In this document: positions 1 to 6,034 of the stretch, piece after piece | Layout: each line of letters starts with the position of its first letter | Numbering within the stretch: the stretch's first letter is position 1 | Assembly (NCBI GenBank): GCA_030641085.1 | Contig: DAOWIC010000143.1 | Span: 1-6,645 of the forward strand | Length of the DNA: 6,645 nucleotides | Direction of reading: 5' to 3' | Origin: Calditrichota bacterium | GTDB taxonomy: Bacteria > Zixibacteria > MSB-5A5 > GN15 > FEB-12 | Notes under the pieces: generated by a model | The model's input: the letters and a program-made list of their open reading frames with translations, nothing else | What the model was told of the DNA's origin: nothing | The model's database searches: none | Program-made: the position numbers and the translations under genes

Positions 1-2454
1 CACAAACCAGTCGTCAAAACTTCCAGTGGAGGCGCGGTTACGGAAACGCACCCTGAAGCCGCTGTGGTAGGCGTCATCCGGAAGCACGTAACGAACAAAC
101 TCAAAGGCGGTCATATCCTCACCACTGCCGGAATACCGCTGGGCTTCGACCCACGTGCGGGAGGTGTCGAAATATTCCACCCACAGATCATCGAGCGTCT
201 CCGGCGAGTCACCGCCGCCGGTTCGCTGGTAGTAATAGGTCAGGATCAGGCCGCTTTGATCTCTCAAGTCGATCGGGTAGGACGAAAGCGTGTCTGCCCC
301 GGTCGTCTCTCCATCAAGATTGAGGCTGTAAGGGGCCGACGATTCGCCAACGCCATCCTCGTTGACAGTGGCACCGACATTGGACACCCAGCGAGCCATG
401 TCGATCTCGGTCGTGGCAAACTCATCGGTGAACGGTAGTGTCAGCGGTTCGCCGTCCGAATACGTCCTCAGCCAGGAATCGGACTGGTAGTAGCTGTCAC
501 CCATCGAAGTAACATTAAGCGTGGCCTCGTCGTTATCACCGTAATTGGAAACCGGGATTATCACCCTCGCGAGGATATCAATCGATTCGTCGGCAACCAG
601 TATGCCAGTGGTCGAAATCTCAGCCAGCCGATCGGCATCCCAGATTGTCGTTGCCCAGGTCTGGCCGGCAACACCGATTGTATATTCGTCATCGTATACG
701 CCGACGTTGGTAACCGTCAACCCGTGCCAGACAGTATCGTCAACCGCACCGCTGGCGTTGGAGAGAGTCGGCGTCATGGTCACGCCATAATCAAGAACCT
801 TGAATGTGATCATATCCGTGCTGTCGACATTGCCGAGCAGATCTTCGCCGTAGATATAGTAGGTGACGTCGGTGCCGGGTGACTGGGCCGGGATGAAGCC
901 GCTGTACCCGTCATCGACGCCGGTTGCGGTCATGGTTTCATGCACCCACCCTGATCCGGCATCGTACGTTACGCGCTGGGCTCCATCGGCTAGAAAAGTG
1001 TCGGCCCCAATGATCGCCACGGCTTCGTAGGGATTGAGAAAATCGCGTGTGTCGGTCAACGGCACGTGGCTGATGCGCACACCGCCCGAGCCGCGACCGT
1101 CGAGCACGTCGGCCCCGGTGTTATCCGGGTCGAGCCAGTCGCTCAGCCGGCTGGCGGCCGAAGCACCGTGGTTCCATGACTTCGAGAATTTGCCGTACCA
1201 GTCGGAGGTAATGCTGGTGCAGGAGGCGTAGCCGCCGTGCAACTGCCCCACAATACGGTGATCCGGGTCAAACAAGGGCGAGCCGGATGAACCGCCTTCA
1301 GTGGTGCCGTCTTCCCATTGACCGATGCGCCAGTGCGAATTGTCGCCGGCAGCGGCGCTGAGATACGATGTTGACGTTACCGGGTCGTAGTCAAAAGATA
1401 TCTTTTTGATATCGCCGCTTGGATGGTGAATCGCCACTGATTGGCTGGAGGCGACATCGACATTGGTCCAGCCGGCGTAGTAGACGTTGTATGAATCGGG
1501 CGGCGCCTCGGAAAGCTCGACCAGGGCGAAGTCGGAAAAATCGTTGGCTGCCCGCAGGGTCGTGCCGGAAATCGTCATCCAAGTCGGGCCGTTGATGTTG
1601 TCACAGTTCGGGCTTTCATAGTTGAACATGATCACCCAGTCCGGCTCGCTGCCGAGACAGTGATCGGCGGTGAGGAAATAGGGCGTCAGGTCCTGGCGGA
1701 CATTGTTGACCATCGCTCCCGAACACCAGCGATAACCGCCGCCGTTGATGATCATGGCCACGGAGCGAATTTCGTTCTGCCAGGGATCACCTTCGGGGCA
1801 GTGGACATTGTTGTTGCACGAACCGGAACCGTTAAAACCATCGGCGTCCTTGGAGCGATCGCTAAAAAAGATGTCGCGGTAACCGTGGACAATTCGACTT
1901 ATTTCGATCTCCCCCGGATGCGAGAGGCCGGCAGGCACGTAATACTCAAGAATGCAGACCTCGCCCTTGACCGGTGCAGTGGAGAATCGGTCGTACGGTT
2001 TGTTGTTCTGGCTGCTGAATGCTCCGATCACCATCGATTGATCTTCGGAATAAAGATAGAGCCGGGCGCCCTCGGGCAAACGGAACCGTTCGTAGACCAG
2101 GTTGATTGAGTAGGCGCCGGGGCACTCGATCTTGAGCCGCCACAGCCTGCCGCCGTCATCCAAGGTTTCCCACGAGCCGGAGTTCATCAGGTTGTAGTTG
2201 ACGTCGAACGGATAACCGAACCGCATCGGCACGCCCAGTTTCTCCTCCTCGGCATCTTCGGCCAGCAGGGTCGACCGGTTTAATCGCGACATGACCGCAG
2301 ATGGTATATCGGTCTTGGTTGCCGTTGAAAAACTTGGGGGCGTTCCCCCGAGACTGAGCTGGGCCGAAACCGGTGCGGCCAGCGCCAGCAGTGATACGGC
2401 GGTCAAAATTGTCAGCAATATCCGTCTCAAGAGCTTCCCCACAGTCAATAGCAC
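1..2454 (-). CDS. Secreted lysyl endopeptidase-like serine protease (S1 family), 3' end outside window
   Basis: The minus-strand frame stays open from a GTG at 2454 to base 1 (818 codons) and continues out of the window. Residues 1-31 form a Sec signal peptide (basic KLLRR, hydrophobic core, cleavage after VSA). A propeptide of about 170 residues follows. The protease domain (about 203-455) closely resembles Achromobacter protease I (API, lysyl endopeptidase, cleaves after Lys): GSCNNNVHCPEGD start, TADHC with His265, DFALVEL with Asp308, GGSSGSP with Ser390, then LHGG and ASRLSDWLDP. The six API disulfide cysteines have counterparts. His406 and Asp418 match API His210 and Asp225, the latter known to set Lys specificity; API Trp169 has no clear partner. 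Lys202, just before the mature domain, could be the self-processing site. Three beta-sandwich modules follow: Ig/FN3-like about 459-553, a second about 556-660, and a lectin/MAM-like one from about 674. The export or sorting C-terminus is not visible. Family assignment is firm; exact specificity is inferred. Confidence 0.92.
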   Translation of the reverse strand, partial: MLLTVGKLLRRILLTILTAVSLLALAAPVSAQLSLGGTPPSFSTATKTDIPSAVMSRLNRSTLLAEDAEEEKLGVPMRFGYPFDVNYNLMNSGSWETLDDGGRLWRLKIECPGAYSINLVYERFRLPEGARLYLYSEDQSMVIGAFSSQNNKPYDRFSTAPVKGEVCILEYYVPAGLSHPGEIEISRIVHGYRDIFFSDRSKDADGFNGSGSCNNNVHCPEGDPWQNEIRSVAMIINGGGYRWCSGAMVNNVRQDLTPYFLTADHCLGSEPDWVIMFNYESPNCDNINGPTWMTISGTTLRAANDFSDFALVELSEAPPDSYNVYYAGWTNVDVASSQSVAIHHPSGDIKKISFDYDPVTSTSYLSAAAGDNSHWRIGQWEDGTTEGGSSGSPLFDPDHRIVGQLHGGYASCTSITSDWYGKFSKSWNHGASAASRLSDWLDPDNTGADVLDGRGSGGVRISHVPLTDTRDFLNPYEAVAIIGADTFLADGAQRVTYDAGSGWVHETMTATGVDDGYSGFIPAQSPGTDVTYYIYGEDLLGNVDSTDMITFKVLDYGVTMTPTLSNASGAVDDTVWHGLTVTNVGVYDDEYTIGVAGQTWATTIWDADRLAEISTTGILVADESIDILARVIIPVSNYGDNDEATLNVTSMGDSYYQSDSWLRTYSDGEPLTLPFTDEFATTEIDMARWVSNVGATVNEDGVGESSAPYSLNLDGETTGADTLSSYPIDLRDQSGLILTYYYQRTGGGDSPETLDDLWVEYFDTSRTWVEAQRYSGSGEDMTAFEFVRYVLPDDAYHSGFRVRFRNRASTGSFDDWFV

Positions 2455-2460
2455 AATTTA

Positions 2461-2467
2461 CCTAACC
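2461..2467 (-). promoter_or_regulatory. Ribosome binding site fixing the protease GTG start
   Basis: The minus strand reads GGTTAGG, six bases before the GTG at 2454. A stop codon (TAA, 2458-2460) lies in frame directly upstream, so no earlier start is possible. The next in-frame starts (TTG 2448, GTG 2442) are too far from this site. The match to a Shine-Dalgarno sequence is modest (AGG core). Confidence 0.5.
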
Positions 2468-2730
2468 AAGTATCATTTATCAAAGTATCGACCCAACCCG
2501 CGGTGCTTTGAGCAATTTCCCGGACAGTAACGGTAAATGGGTAATATATCAGGCTCTTGGAGCCCCTGGCGGTTATTTATGTAGTGGTCGTCGGCACCGT
2601 CGGACGTATACTCGGCCGGCAAGGAATTGTCGACTCGGCTGTCAGGTATGACCCGCTGAAGATAGGACCATTTCGGTTGTTTTGACCGGCAATTCCCCGT
2701 CAGCACTCAGCGCACTGTCGCTATTCTCAA

Positions 2731-2758
2731 ATTATACCAGAAATCACCGTAAAGTCAA
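2731..2758 (-). promoter_or_regulatory. Sigma70-type promoter for the protease leader
   Basis: The minus strand has a -35 TTGACT (2753-2758), a 16-base spacer and a perfect -10 TATAAT (2731-2736). Start of transcription is expected near 2724. It lies after the ferritin terminator and points toward the protease, which begins about 270 bases further on. This is the best -10 match seen in the window. Confidence 0.75.
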
Positions 2759-2800
2759 GTATTTTCAGCGATTATGGGATTCGGCCCAACTCCGGCGGGC

Positions 2801-2833
2801 AAAAAAAAGGCGGCCTCTCCGATGAGAGGCCGC
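2801..2833 (-). terminator. Rho-independent terminator of the ferritin gene
   Basis: A perfect 10-bp stem (GCGGCCTCTC, 2810-2819, with GAGAGGCCGC, 2824-2833) closes a 4-base loop and is followed on the minus strand by eight T (2801-2808). It starts 7 bases after the ferritin stop codon. There is no comparable T-run on the plus-strand side, so it acts on minus-strand transcription. Confidence 0.95.
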
Positions 2834-2840
2834 GTCAAAA

Positions 2841-3353
2841 TCAGGTTTTCTCACCGCCCCCAGATCGAAGGGCCATAATCCGGTTCTCAACCATCAGCAT
2901 ATGCCCCGAGTCCTTACCCATCTTGGTAAGATCGAGCAACTCGCTGACAGTAGCCACCTCTTCGACCTGCTCGTCCACATACCACTGCAGGAAGTTGCCA
3001 GTCGCAAAATCGCTTTCTGACTGAGCCAGTTTGACCAGCTCATGAATCTGCCTGGTGACCATCAGCTCATGATCCACCGCGCCCTGGACAACCTCGACGA
3101 TGTCCTTGTAATCGTGCTTTGCTTCCGGCATGGCCAAAAGCTTGACCTCGGCACCCTGATCGAGCAGGTATTTGGCAATTTTCATCGCGTGAGTCTGTTC
3201 CTCGGCGGCCTGAACGTCAAACCACTGCGAGTAGATCTTGAGACCCATAGTGTCGGAGACAAAGGCCATCTGCTGGTAGGTCCACCAAGCGTAGAATTCA
3301 TTCTTGACCTGTTCGTTTAGAGCGGCGGCCATTTTCTCAGAGATCATCATCAT
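2841..3353 (-). CDS. ftnA: Non-heme bacterial ferritin (FtnA type)
   Basis: Cytoplasmic iron-storage protein: family members assemble as 24-subunit shells that oxidise Fe(II) and store it as a ferric mineral. The 170 residues match the length of E. coli FtnA (165). The ferroxidase ligands of FtnA all have counterparts: Glu19, Glu52 and His55 (in EEQTH), Glu96, Gln129 and Glu132 (in EQVEE), plus Tyr26 in TYQQM. The third-site carboxylates are also present (Glu51, Glu128, Glu131). The NFLQWYVDEQ stretch in the fourth helix is typical of FtnA rather than of heme-binding bacterioferritin, and there is no long C-terminal extension. The protein opens with three Met codons; the strong AAGGAGG upstream favours the first. 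The gene has its own promoter and terminator and so is probably monocistronic. Nothing suggests damage. Confidence 0.95.
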   Translation of the reverse strand: MMMISEKMAAALNEQVKNEFYAWWTYQQMAFVSDTMGLKIYSQWFDVQAAEEQTHAMKIAKYLLDQGAEVKLLAMPEAKHDYKDIVEVVQGAVDHELMVTRQIHELVKLAQSESDFATGNFLQWYVDEQVEEVATVSELLDLTKMGKDSGHMLMVENRIMALRSGGGEKT

Positions 3354-3359
3354 TGTTTT

Positions 3360-3366
3360 CCTCCTT
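3360..3366 (-). promoter_or_regulatory. Strong Shine-Dalgarno site of ferritin
   Basis: The minus strand reads AAGGAGG, a full match to the anti-Shine-Dalgarno sequence, with six bases to the first of three consecutive ATG codons. The second and third ATG would be spaced 9 and 12 bases, so the first is preferred. Confidence 0.85.
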
Positions 3367-3480
3367 CGTGCTATTCATTAAATTCGTTAATAATCAAAAC
3401 TGATGGATTGTTTTTCTGTTCCCTATATTGTCCGGTTGTATGCGAAAAAGATAGCAAATTTCCGAGAAAACCGCCTCAGG

Positions 3481-3495
3481 TGAAATCGGATTTCA
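3481..3495. promoter_or_regulatory. Perfect 7-1-7 palindrome at the ferritin transcription start (candidate operator)
   Basis: TGAAATC-G-GATTTCA is an exact inverted repeat with one central base. It lies roughly +10 to +24 from the start predicted by the ferritin promoter. A one-base centre is too tight for a full RNA hairpin, so a dimeric DNA-binding protein is the likelier reader. The 7-1-7 layout is that of Fur-family boxes, but only about 4 of 7 half-site bases agree with the Fur consensus TGATAAT. The regulator is therefore not identified. Confidence 0.5.
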
Positions 3496-3511
3496 TTTCC
3501 AACCCGCCAAT

Positions 3512-3539
3512 ACAATAGCATTATGGTTTCCTTTGTCAA
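3512..3539 (-). promoter_or_regulatory. Sigma70-type promoter of ferritin
   Basis: The minus strand has a perfect -35 TTGACA (3534-3539), a 16-base spacer and -10 TATTGT (3512-3517, 4 of 6). The predicted start is near 3505, giving a leader of about 150 bases before the ferritin ATG. It lies just past the terminator of the upstream peptidase gene. Confidence 0.65.
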
Positions 3540-3561
3540 GCCTCTGATTGCTGTCGGTGGC

Positions 3562-3598
3562 AAAAAAAAGCGACCGGCAGCTTGTCGCCACCGGCCGC
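3562..3598 (-). terminator. Rho-independent terminator of the peptidase gene
   Basis: On the minus strand GCGGCCGGTGGC, loop GACAA and GCTGCCGGTCGC form a 12-bp RNA stem in which three pairs are G-U, followed by eight T (3562-3569). It starts 21 bases after the peptidase stop codon. In the plus-strand RNA the three wobble pairs become A-C mismatches, so the structure is best formed in the minus-strand transcript. Confidence 0.9.
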
Positions 3599-3619
3599 AA
3601 CATTCTATATCGACGGTGA

Positions 3620-5512
3620 TCAGCTTTCGTTGAGTAACTGTTCCATCTGATCGACCAGATCTGAGAATATCCGGATCGTGCGCTCGACCGATTCCGGCGA
3701 TGTGGTATCGACGCCGGCTTTTTTAAGAATCTCGACCGGGTAGTCGGAATTACCGGTGGCCAGGAAATTCAGGTAAGCGTCGAGCGCCTCTTTATCTCCA
3801 TCGAGAATCTTCTGCGAGATCAACTGAGCCGCAGCGTAACTGGTCGCGTACTGGTAAACATAGTACTGGCTATAGAAATGACTGATGCGCATACCGCCCA
3901 GATCGCCGTTCTCCTCGATGACCAGTTCGGGCCCCCAGTATTTCTGGTAAATGTCGCGGTATACCTGACGCAGGTATTCGGCCGACAGAGCGCCGCCGCT
4001 TTCGATCCGCTCGTGGATGGCGATCTCAAACTCCGAGAACATGATCTGGCTGTAGAAGGTGCCCATGATCTGGTTGATGTAGTAATTGAGCAGGTACATC
4101 TTTTCTTTCTTGTCCTCGGTCCGCTCCAGCAAGTATTTCATAAGGATCGCTTCGTTGCAGGTGGAGGCAACCTCGGCTACGAAGAGCGAATGGTTTTCAC
4201 TGACATACGGTTCGTTCTGATTGGTGTAGTGGCTGTGCAAAGCATGGCCCATTTCGTGCGCCAGCGTGAAGACATCATCAAGCATGCCGCTGTAGTTCAT
4301 CAGGACATACGGGTGCGAGCTGTAGGTGCCCCATGAGTACGCGCCCGAGCCTTTCCCCTGTGTTTCGTAGACATCAACCCATCCGGAATTAAAGCCCATT
4401 TTGAGGTCTGCCAGATATTCGTCGCCGAGCGGCTTGAGGCCCTCGAGAATCATGCTGATCGCTTCGTCGTACGGATACTCCCGGGTCATCTCCGGCACCA
4501 ACGGCGCGTTGAGGTCCCAGGTATGAAGCGTGTCGTAGCCGAGAATTCTCTTGCGAATACCGGACCACTTGTGCAGCGGTTCGAGATTGGCGTTGACGGC
4601 GTCGACAACGTTATGAAAGACCGAGGTCGGTATATTGTAGCGATCGAGCGATGCCTCGAGGCATGTGTTGTAGCCGCGAGCCTCTTTATAGAAATTGTCT
4701 CTCTTGACCGATGCCCCGAGGCAGGCGGCCAATGTGTTCTGCAATTTCTCATAAGCTGAGTTATAAGTCAGGCGGGCGTCGCGACGCATGCGGCGATCGG
4801 TCGACTCTGTGATACGGTAGTACCGGCCCTTGGTCAGTTCAACCTCGTTGCCATCTTCATCGATAATCGAGCCGTAGGTCATGTCGGCGTCATTGAGCAT
4901 GTTGAAGATGTCGTTGGGCGAGCGGGAGATTGAGCCGGCCAGGGCGAGGATATTCTCTTCCTTGTCTGACAGGACATGCTCGTTGGTGCGAAACAGGTTT
5001 TCGATATAGAAAGCGTAAATCCCCAGACCTTCTTCGGCCTTAGCAAACGAATCGATCTTCTCTTTGCCGAGCGCGAGAATTTCCGGCTCGAAGAAGGCGA
5101 CCGCCTGGTTGCGGCGCGAGTTGAGACCCGAAACCTCGCCGGCCAGTTCCTGGTAGATGCTCTGCCGATTGTCCTCGTCGAGCTTCAGGTAGGCATAGAC
5201 CCAGAGGTTGTCGACAATCAGGCTCAGGCTGTCGTTAAACTGGAGGCATTCGAGCAGGGTCTGCGGCGAATCGCCCAAATGCCCCACAAACACCTCGTAG
5301 CGCGGCAGGTTGGCGTCGACCGTCTCGTAAGCCGCCCGCCAGGCATCGGTGTCGGGATAAATGTCCTCAACCTTCCATTTGTACTTCTCTTCGATGTCCG
5401 ACCGTTGCGGAATCTCATCGGTTTCACCGAAAGCCGGCACTGCCAGCATCATACAAAATGACGCCAGAATCAGCCATAGCAGTATGCCGGAGGAATTTTG
5501 TTTTTGCTTCAT
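3620..5512 (-). CDS. pepF: Exported oligoendopeptidase F-like zinc metallopeptidase (family M3)
   Basis: Zinc-dependent peptidase of the M3 family, whose PepF branch cleaves short and medium peptides rather than folded proteins. The 630 residues fit PepF (about 600) plus a signal peptide. Residues 1-29 have the signal: Lys near the N-terminus, hydrophobic core ILLWLILASF, small residues before the start of the mature chain at about 30. Cys20 is not in a valid lipobox. The helical N-terminal lobe covers about 40-220. The active site HEMGH is at 419-423 (His419 and His423 zinc ligands, Glu420 general base), with third ligand Glu447 in AEVAST. HFYSQYYVYQYATS at 545-558 is the conserved substrate-binding segment. 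All catalytic residues are present, so it should be active, probably in the periplasm. GGGAG five bases before the ATG supports the start. It has its own promoter and terminator. Assignment to M3/PepF is firm; substrates are unknown. Confidence 0.93.
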   Translation of the reverse strand: MKQKQNSSGILLWLILASFCMMLAVPAFGETDEIPQRSDIEEKYKWKVEDIYPDTDAWRAAYETVDANLPRYEVFVGHLGDSPQTLLECLQFNDSLSLIVDNLWVYAYLKLDEDNRQSIYQELAGEVSGLNSRRNQAVAFFEPEILALGKEKIDSFAKAEEGLGIYAFYIENLFRTNEHVLSDKEENILALAGSISRSPNDIFNMLNDADMTYGSIIDEDGNEVELTKGRYYRITESTDRRMRRDARLTYNSAYEKLQNTLAACLGASVKRDNFYKEARGYNTCLEASLDRYNIPTSVFHNVVDAVNANLEPLHKWSGIRKRILGYDTLHTWDLNAPLVPEMTREYPYDEAISMILEGLKPLGDEYLADLKMGFNSGWVDVYETQGKGSGAYSWGTYSSHPYVLMNYSGMLDDVFTLAHEMGHALHSHYTNQNEPYVSENHSLFVAEVASTCNEAILMKYLLERTEDKKEKMYLLNYYINQIMGTFYSQIMFSEFEIAIHERIESGGALSAEYLRQVYRDIYQKYWGPELVIEENGDLGGMRISHFYSQYYVYQYATSYAAAQLISQKILDGDKEALDAYLNFLATGNSDYPVEILKKAGVDTTSPESVERTIRIFSDLVDQMEQLLNES

Positions 5513-5553
5513 TGGTACTCCCGGTTTACTTTACTGTTGGTTTTTCAAGACCT

Positions 5554-5583
5554 ATAGTTCTTACAAGGCGATACAATTGTCAA
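5554..5583 (-). promoter_or_regulatory. Probable promoter of the peptidase gene
   Basis: The minus strand has a perfect -35 TTGACA (5578-5583), but the -10 is weak: AACTAT (5554-5559) at 18 bases, or TATAGG at 21. The predicted start is around 5547, about 35 bases before the ATG. On the plus strand TACAAT (5572-5577) directly abuts the -35 and could be a -10 for the divergent thioesterase gene, though no good plus-strand -35 is seen. Confidence 0.45.
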
Positions 5584-5632
5584 GAGGTTTAGGTAATTTT
5601 GGCGGTTCGAATCTGTTGTGGAGAGTGAAAAG

Positions 5633-6033
5633 ATGATGAAATTCGATAGAAAAGTCATGCTGCCCGACACCGACGCAGCCGGCATTCTGTTTTCGGCAAC
5701 TACCTCAAGTTGGCGCACGATGCATATGAAACGTTTATGGATGCGATCGGTTTCAGCCTTGCCTGGATCATCGACGAGGCGGAGTTTATGGTTCTAATTG
5801 CCCATGCCGAAGCGGATTACCTCTCCAGTCTGCGGCTGGGGGCGGATTACGCCCTGGTTCTGACAGTAGAAAAACTGGGGCAGACATCATTTACCATCAA
5901 GTATGATTATGTCGCGGAAGGCGGCGACAAAGTAGCGACCGCTAAAAGCGTGCACGTAATTGTGAATAAAAAAAGCGGCAAGCCGACCCGGCTGCCGGAG
6001 GCGCTAAAAGAGAGACTATCGCAGCACAGTTGA
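5633..6033 (+). CDS. menI: Hotdog thioesterase, probable DHNA-CoA hydrolase (MenI type), broken by a one-base frameshift
   Basis: Members of this 4HBT/hotdog family hydrolyse acyl-CoA thioesters; the MenI branch releases 1,4-dihydroxy-2-naphthoate from its CoA ester in menaquinone synthesis. GGAG (5620-5623) lies nine bases before ATG 5633. The first frame gives MMKFDRKVMLPDTDAAGILF, with the likely catalytic Asp14 in DTDAAG. After the T-run at 5690-5693 the family sequence continues in another frame: FGNYLKLAHDAYETF and on to the TGA at 6031. One extra T in that run would join the two into a 133-residue protein of normal length. As written, the first frame stops at 5795-5797, and the downstream frame has a stop at 5647, so neither covers the gene; a TTG at 5710 gives only the last 107 residues without the catalytic Asp. 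It could be a true pseudogene or a sequencing or assembly error. The neighbouring menE supports the menaquinone role; a general acyl-CoA thioesterase (YbgC-like) is the alternative. Confidence 0.8.
5968..5997 (-). terminator. Probable menE terminator inside the thioesterase coding sequence
   Basis: On the minus strand CGGCAGCCG, loop GGT and CGGCTTGCCG form a 9-bp stem with one bulged base, followed by one C and seven T (5968-5974). It begins about 37 bases after the menE stop codon. On the plus strand the same bases encode the KKSGKPTRLP part of the thioesterase. Confidence 0.7.
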
Positions 6034-6034
6034 G

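Larger units (their letters stand above)
2455..2800. other. 346-base intergenic region: long protease leader, possible small ORF
   Basis: No recognisable gene. On the minus strand a strong promoter (2731-2758) predicts transcription from about 2724, giving a leader of about 270 bases before the protease GTG. The leader holds a small hairpin (GGCTC-TTG-GAGCC, 2552-2564) and an inverted pair GGAATTG/CAATTCC about 60 bases apart. It also contains a 77-codon frame from a GTG at 2706 to a stop at 2473, ending 18 bases before the protease start. That frame has a hydrophilic middle rich in Asp, Asn and Tyr and fairly GC-rich third positions, but no ribosome binding site and no family I recognise. 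I leave it uncalled. No tRNA or known riboswitch was recognised. Confidence 0.55.

Noticed and set aside
64..2109. Several plus-strand open frames of 65-149 codons
   Set aside because: They lie opposite the continuous minus-strand protease frame, which matches a known family throughout. They have no family features and are antisense shadows.
2473..2706. 77-codon minus-strand ORF starting at a GTG upstream of the protease
   Set aside because: No ribosome binding site, no recognisable family and only a moderate coding bias. Kept as a possibility in the leader entry and a finding, not called as a gene.
3042..3320. Plus-strand frame of 92 codons
   Set aside because: Exact antisense of the conserved ferritin gene; no independent evidence of coding.
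3377..3391. Inverted repeat ATTAA-N5-TTAAT in the ferritin leader
   Set aside because: Short arms in an AT-rich stretch; expected by chance and far weaker than the 7-1-7 palindrome.
5453..5455. Cys20 of the peptidase as a lipoprotein anchor
   Set aside because: The residue before it is Phe (LASFC), which does not fit the lipobox; an ordinary signal peptidase I site near residue 29 fits better.
3820..5636. Frames of 67-161 codons overlapping the M3 peptidase on both strands
   Set aside because: All overlap the 630-residue peptidase, whose motifs run through its full length. Their sequences are Arg/Thr/Ser-rich or otherwise lack family features.
5690..5693. Programmed ribosomal frameshift or transcript slippage to explain the split thioesterase
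   Set aside because: No X-XXY-YYZ slippery heptamer, no evident downstream stimulator, and four T is too short for transcript slippage. Mutation or sequence error is simpler.
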